A DNA stretch of 64,000 bases from Fen-1058 sp964398185. GTDB taxonomy: Bacteria; Chloroflexota; Anaerolineae; Fen-1058. The stretch spans positions 3,531 to 67,530 of the forward strand of contig CAYNML010000027.1 of assembly GCA_964398185.1 (NCBI GenBank), given 5' to 3'. This document shows, piece after piece, positions 60,601 through 64,000 of this stretch. Positions within the stretch are counted from its first letter, which is position 1. Every line of letters starts with the position of its first letter. The notes under the pieces were generated by a model. The model searched no databases. It was not told the origin of the DNA and saw nothing but the letters and a program-made list of their open reading frames with translations. The translations under genes and the position numbers were made by a program.

Positions 60601-62622
60601 GATAGCGGCCGGGATGACGCTGTACTGACGATCGTAGACGCCGGTGAAGTCATTGTCGTTGCCGTTGCCGTCAAACTTGCCGCCGGGCTGGCTGCTGTAA
60701 TCGAGCAGGTTGAGTTGATCGTGCAGGACATCGCCGGGGCGCGCCGTGTTGCCGACCAGCGCATCGAAGGTGATATTGACCGTGGTGTTGGGCGGCAGTT
60801 GATTGACGATGAACTGGATGGCGCCGACAGATCCCATTGACGGAACTTCCAATAACTGGAGGCTGATGGGCGAAATGCCGGGCGCGCCCTGATAGCTGAC
60901 ACCGTCGGGCAGGAGGTTGACGAGCACCACTTCATAGGCCGTGATCTGGCCGGTGTTGCGCACAGCCAGGTTGTAGCGCGCGACAGAACCGACTTCGAGC
61001 GGCGCCGTGAAGGGCTGCCAGCTGTCGATGTTGACGGCGAAGTTCGCCGGGTTCGCCAGATAGGGCTGGGCGATGCGCGTGAGACCCGTCCAGGGTGCTA
61101 ACAGGGTCAAGCGGTAGCCGGTGTCATCCTGCCACGAAGCTTGCACTGAGTTGTTGGCGTTTGTCTTGTTCTGTAGCTCGCCGGCCGTGGCGTACGCCAG
61201 GGTGTTGTCTGTGCCCACGCCCGTCACTCCGGCAGCGTAGGTGACGGTGGCATAACGCGGAGTGACGCTGGTCGGCACGTCGTTGATGGACCAGATCAAA
61301 CTCTCGTTGGGCGTAGCCACAACCGTGATAGGCGTGCCGCTTAAGATCAGATCCCCGGTCAGGTTGAAGGTTCCCGGCAGATAATGCAAGCCCTTCGGCA
61401 GCGTGTCCGTGAAGATCGGGGTGTTCAGGTAGACGCCGGGATTGACCGTGATCCGAACGGTGTAGGTGACGATGTCGCCGATGCGCACGTTGTCGTTGGG
61501 CTGGGCTTGCTTCGTCCCCAACAATCCGCCGGCCAGGGTCGCGCTGACGGTGGGTGTGAAGGTTGCTTCATCAGGCGCTGCTTCGGGCAAGGTGGAATAG
61601 TTGGGGAGTACGGTATTGGTGAAGACGGCGTTGGCCGCGAAATTCTGCGGCAGCGTGGCCGTGACACGCGCCGTCCAGGTGGCGTTGGGCGCGAGCGACC
61701 AGTTGGGCGGGGCCCACGTGATGATCGTGTTCTGGCCGGGCACGCTCAGCACCCCGCTGGGCGCAGGCGAGGCGCTGACAAAGGTCAGCCGCGCGTCGAG
61801 TGAATCGGTTACGCTGAGCTCATAGGCCGGGGTGAAGCCGGTGGGGTTGTTGCCATTTCTCAAGGTGATGGTATAGGCTACGGTGGCGCCACCCTGCACG
61901 CCGGGCAAAGCAGCGGCGATCTTGGTGGAGTGCGGCGCACCCAGATCAGGCTTGATCAGGTTGACGGTCACATTGTTGGGTGTCTTGCGATCGTTGGCCC
62001 CGTACGGACTCCAGGTGATGTACGTTTGATTGGCCTGATTGGGGATGACGGCGCTGGTGGCCGTGTCAGGAAGGCCGTCGCCCACAAAGCGGACCTGGTA
62101 AGGGATTTCATACACATATGATCCGCCTGAACTGTTGGTGATGGTCCCAAATGTCCAGGTGAGAATGGTCGTGATGTTGGGGGCTGTGCCAACCGTGCTG
62201 CTGAGGAACGTATTCACCGCCAGCGCTGGTGTTCCAGCCGTGGCCGTCACCGGGCCTTGATATCCCAGGAAGCGGAAGCCCAGCTGGGTACTGGGCGTTC
62301 CATCCACGCCGGCAAAGCGCGTGGTCACGGTGATGGGGCCGGTCAAGACGGTGTTCGTCGTGACGGTGAAACGCAGCGTCACCGTGACTGCTTCACCGTA
62401 AGTGCCAGTTACTGCCGAAGAGCTGGTCACCAGCGAATTTTGAACACGCTGGCTGATGGTCGTTTCCGAGGGGGCGGCCATGGTGCGCAGGCTGAAAACA
62501 AAAAACAGGGCTGCAATCAGGCCAGCCGCCAGGAGCAACGTCAGCCACAACGGGCGATGGAACACCGAGGGCTCGCAGGCGTGTGTACGGGCCTGGACTT
62601 GCTTCAGGGGGACGGGTGTCAT
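57700..62622 (-). CDS. Giant exported DUF11/PKD repeat protein
   Basis: 1640 residues. The ATG at 62622 follows GGAGG; the frame extends 15 codons upstream without this site. A signal/anchor helix (WLTLLLAAGLIAALFFVFSL) is followed by about eight or more DUF11-type repeats, each with a VTYT..YTNTG-like strand (for example GDIVTYTVRITV, GEVLTYTIDYAA, GQTVTYTVRYTNTAGG). A PKD domain is near the C-terminus (CTWEFGDNTTST). The final residues LIYPLYLPLIRK share the LYLPLI tail of the protein at 1-2838. Probably a surface adhesin or structural protein. Confidence 0.88.
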   Translation of the reverse strand: MTPVPLKQVQARTHACEPSVFHRPLWLTLLLAAGLIAALFFVFSLRTMAAPSETTISQRVQNSLVTSSSAVTGTYGEAVTVTLRFTVTTNTVLTGPITVTTRFAGVDGTPSTQLGFRFLGYQGPVTATAGTPALAVNTFLSSTVGTAPNITTILTWTFGTITNSSGGSYVYEIPYQVRFVGDGLPDTATSAVIPNQANQTYITWSPYGANDRKTPNNVTVNLIKPDLGAPHSTKIAAALPGVQGGATVAYTITLRNGNNPTGFTPAYELSVTDSLDARLTFVSASPAPSGVLSVPGQNTIITWAPPNWSLAPNATWTARVTATLPQNFAANAVFTNTVLPNYSTLPEAAPDEATFTPTVSATLAGGLLGTKQAQPNDNVRIGDIVTYTVRITVNPGVYLNTPIFTDTLPKGLHYLPGTFNLTGDLILSGTPITVVATPNESLIWSINDVPTSVTPRYATVTYAAGVTGVGTDNTLAYATAGELQNKTNANNSVQASWQDDTGYRLTLLAPWTGLTRIAQPYLANPANFAVNIDSWQPFTAPLEVGSVARYNLAVRNTGQITAYEVVLVNLLPDGVSYQGAPGISPISLQLLEVPSMGSVGAIQFIVNQLPPNTTVNITFDALVGNTARPGDVLHDQLNLLDYSSQPGGKFDGNGNDNDFTGVYDRQYSVIPAAIPTPKVYSFTLKGLTAVKTDLPDPVLPGQVMTYLIAYSNTSAVYTAGGVQIIDTYDPLLTFIAAQPAPTVHNAGNRNLTWDVGTLNPAGGNAYITATFSVATGITRTIRAITNTITSDSTSPAPAMSRIVTTTLVQPKPTISLDDKGVSVKANDLMTYTLIYSNASAATGATTGTFSITLNYAPYVSFITYTAAPANPPGPYLIAGDGTIFTDTLQPGISRTVQLRMRVAQPLPYTLSSFTSTATIDQPSVDISDSESEETPVVLPIYQLVKTRSTPGNPPVNANDLIAYVIVITNTGSVTGTNLVVTDVWDANTYNHLGGGNWSLQGAYGVYATIASLPPGASVQLDPLNMNVTATLPANAQLIHNIAQLTSRETTQQEATFDTPVVGLYMQKTHTPNPVFPGEVLTYTIDYAAYSPAIAAPVITDTLPPEVTYLSCAGAESCTYQNGQVVWTWQNLVLGNSGTVTVVVRAPNTEWITLTNTYASNAAGGASYREGPPDLTYVGRPHLSITKQASTAVTPAAPGDLIYYRLTYTNTGSYRATNAQASDTIPVNTEFYDCLGAPCQHTGGIVTWSLGEIPITTTRHVTMVVRINPSAGTTTIVNSVYGLTADRDVVHENTPPAVNTAVVRPGLSITKSVSPTWIALGQTVTYTVRYTNTAGGTFTTLRFTDTVDSRLNVHSTSSNCSSASNVVICTDANLTPGQARQFTLTVGTVSLGNSEVVTNVARYLAANQTEVLPEGQSNSVEVPSSNVGAAADFSGNPTSGGIGVNVNFTNLTGLASGTTITSCTWEFGDNTTSTTACQPGNTVSHVYSQPGSYTVKLTITTGTGMNTRTRPNYITVSGAANYGVQIASPQPAKSGARGTQVIYTVTVTNTGTVPDSFTLSLPAGGTYQWVTQLGSTSLGPLASGQAANAQATVFVPAAAPLIASDVVTITATSNGSGSVSSSVSLKTSTLIYPLYLPLIRK

Positions 62623-62738
62623 GTTGATGCCTCCACACAGTTGGTTGGATGAGATTGCGATCGACAACAGGTCAAGCGCAGGCGCGGCTAGTGTGCGCTA
62701 CGTGTGAGTCATCTGCGATTGAGAAGGACAACGCTCAT

Positions 62739-62767
62739 AACTTAGCACGGGGGCTAGACAGTGTCAA
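62739..62767 (-). promoter_or_regulatory. Promoter of the giant surface protein gene
   Basis: Minus strand TTGACA (62767-62762), 17-nt spacer, TAAGTT (62744-62739). It gives a leader of about 115 nt. Confidence 0.55.
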
Positions 62768-62851
62768 CGGGACGAAGGGTATAAAACCGAAGATGAAATG
62801 CGATTGAGCTAGATTTGCAATGCTTCAGCAATGCTTGCGGGGGCAGATCGG

Positions 62852-62885
62852 AAAAAAACAGGAGCGAATCAGCGATTCGCTCCTG
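62852..62885 (-). terminator. Terminator after the nucleotidyltransferase gene
   Basis: CAGGAGCGAATC and GATTCGCTCCTG (12-bp stem, 3-nt loop) followed by a T7 run on the minus strand, about 10 nt past the stop. The remaining gap up to the giant gene holds only its promoter region. Confidence 0.88.
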
Positions 62886-62895
62886 CACAAATTTC

Positions 62896-63966
62896 CTACA
62901 GAATTCCCACCTTGCTATAGTCGCCCAGTATAATCTTCAGCGCTTTGTTCTGGCCGCCCGCCCGTCCAATCTCGACATTGCGCCCGATTAAGCTGTCAGC
63001 GATGCGGGACGAGAGATCGATGATGCGCGTGTTCTCCAACACCACACTGTGTTCGATCTCGCAGTTCTGCACGACGCAGTCATGCTGAATTGACGTGTAC
63101 GGCCCGACATAGGCGTTTTCGATGCGGGTCTGCGCGCCGATGATGGCCGGTCCGCGCACGGTGCTGTTGATCACTTGCGCGCCCGGCTCCAGCACCACGC
63201 GCCCTTCGATGCGCGAATCGCCGCTGAGTTGTCCTTCAATGCGTGTTTCGAGGATGTCAAGGATTAAGCGGTTGGCTTCCAGGATGTCCGAGGTCTTGCC
63301 GGTATCGATCCACCAGCCGGTCAGCGGCTGCGCGCCGACCTTGTAGCCGTGATCGATCAGGTACTGGATCGTTTCGGTGATTTCCAGTTCGCCGCGCGCT
63401 GAAGGTTTGATGGAGTTCACGGCTTCAAACACATGCCGATCGAACATGTAAATCCCGATGACGGCATAGGGCGAGATGAACTGCTTGGGTTTTTCCACCA
63501 GTCGCGTCACGCGCCCGTTTTCGTCCAACACCGCGACGCCCATCGAGCTGGGATCGTCCATCGGGTAGAGGATGATCTGAGAATTGAGTCCGCCGTCGTG
63601 GAAGGCTGTGACTTGCGGCACAATCCCTTCGCGCAGGAAGTTATCGCCCAGAAACAGCACGAACGGTTCGTCGCCGATGAAGTCCTGGGCGATCTTGATG
63701 CCGTGCGCGATGCCGCGCGGCGCGTCCTGCACGATGTAAGAGATCTGCGCGCCGAAGAGCGCGCCGTCGCCGACGGTGGCCTTGACCTGATCGCCGGTCT
63801 CCGGGCTGATCACAATCCCGATCGAAGTGATACCCGCCTCGACGAGATCTTCGATGGCGTAGAACAGCACGGGCTTGTTGGCCAGTGGCACCAGCTGCTT
63901 CGCGCCGGTGTAGGTGAACGGGCGCAGGCGCGTGCCCTTGCCGCCGGAGAGAATGAGACCTTTCAT
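62896..63966 (-). CDS. Glucose-1-phosphate thymidylyltransferase, long form
   Basis: 356 residues. The nucleotidyltransferase domain (1-235) starts LILSGGKGTRLRPFTYTGAKQLVPL and has VLFLGDNFLREGIVPQV, EKPKQFISPYAVIGIYMFD and TGWWIDTGKTSDILEAN. A left-handed beta-helix of hexapeptide repeats (about 245-356) is absent from short RmlA enzymes. Such long forms also act on other sugar-1-phosphates. It probably supplies dTDP-glucose for deoxysugar synthesis. rmlB-D are not in the window. Confidence 0.9.
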   Translation of the reverse strand: MKGLILSGGKGTRLRPFTYTGAKQLVPLANKPVLFYAIEDLVEAGITSIGIVISPETGDQVKATVGDGALFGAQISYIVQDAPRGIAHGIKIAQDFIGDEPFVLFLGDNFLREGIVPQVTAFHDGGLNSQIILYPMDDPSSMGVAVLDENGRVTRLVEKPKQFISPYAVIGIYMFDRHVFEAVNSIKPSARGELEITETIQYLIDHGYKVGAQPLTGWWIDTGKTSDILEANRLILDILETRIEGQLSGDSRIEGRVVLEPGAQVINSTVRGPAIIGAQTRIENAYVGPYTSIQHDCVVQNCEIEHSVVLENTRIIDLSSRIADSLIGRNVEIGRAGGQNKALKIILGDYSKVGIL

Positions 63967-63989
63967 GTGTGGCTCCCTTGCTGTGATTT

Positions 63990-64000
63990 GTCATTGCGAG
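63990..64000. repeat. Start of another CATTGCGAG element, cut by the window edge
   Basis: GTCATTGCGAG at the right edge equals the terminal arm of the elements at 16868 and 46695. Confidence 0.7.

Noticed and set aside
1..64000. tRNA, rRNA and IS elements
   Set aside because: I saw no cloverleaf, rRNA sequence or transposase in the window; a dedicated tRNA scan would be decisive.

Overview
The window is a GC-rich bacterial chromosome segment with about 57 protein genes on both strands. I see no rRNA, tRNA, CRISPR array or phage module. Taxonomy is inferred, not shown. Two very large exported repeat proteins end in an LYLPLI-type tail. There is also an orphan Flp-type pilin, tandem GH57 enzymes beside glgA/glgC, a CUAEP-tail radical SAM selenoprotein, very frequent CGATCG palindromes, and intergenic gaps filled with heptanucleotide-word repeats. 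Together these point to a mesophilic member of the Chloroflexota (Anaerolineae/Caldilineae-like).

Layout. 1-9.4 kb: a C39-like/BACON-repeat exported protein (cut by the window edge), a degenerate DNA-methylase-like protein, a cation diffusion facilitator, a lysophospholipase, an orphan Flp pilin, a small membrane protein and endonuclease III. 9.5-14.5 kb: the tdh-kbl threonine-degradation pair, a SulP transporter, and a small overlapping two-gene module behind a promoter with a built-in palindromic operator. 14.5-21.3 kb: a co-directional minus-strand cluster, ubiD, ubiX, ubiA-like, a complete NMT1-type ABC importer (binding protein, ATPase, permease) and ubiE/menG. Prenylation, decarboxylation and methylation are the late steps of menaquinone synthesis by the futalosine route. 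21.5-30 kb: a GNAT enzyme, a leaderless FHA-winged-helix regulator, and a glycogen operon (glgA, glgC, two GH57 proteins). 30-36.6 kb: Uma2 nuclease, VanW protein, ilvE, then a plus-strand string of NUDIX, PLP ammonia-lyase, GNAT and SRPBCC genes. 36.9-41.9 kb: an amino-acid ABC transporter whose binding protein is a tandem two-domain fusion. Between its permease and ATPase genes lies a radical SAM enzyme that reads through an in-frame UGA (selenocysteine). 42-54 kb: enzymes and small families, including two further radical SAM proteins, an AidB-like acyl-CoA dehydrogenase, two pairs of paralogues (MTH938-like; CoA-binding), a dipeptidase and a GxxExxY protein. 54-64 kb: a lytic transglycosylase, a glycosyltransferase, RNase J behind a consensus promoter and a possible attenuator, a 1640-residue DUF11/PKD surface protein, and a long-form glucose-1-phosphate nucleotidyltransferase.

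Repeats are a major feature. There is a 117-bp tandem array with 16-bp inverted arms, dispersed CATTGCGAG-type hairpins (one of which sits in frame inside the radical SAM selenoprotein gene), and many heptad-word hairpins at gene borders. Several promoters fit the TTGACA-N17-TATAAT class.
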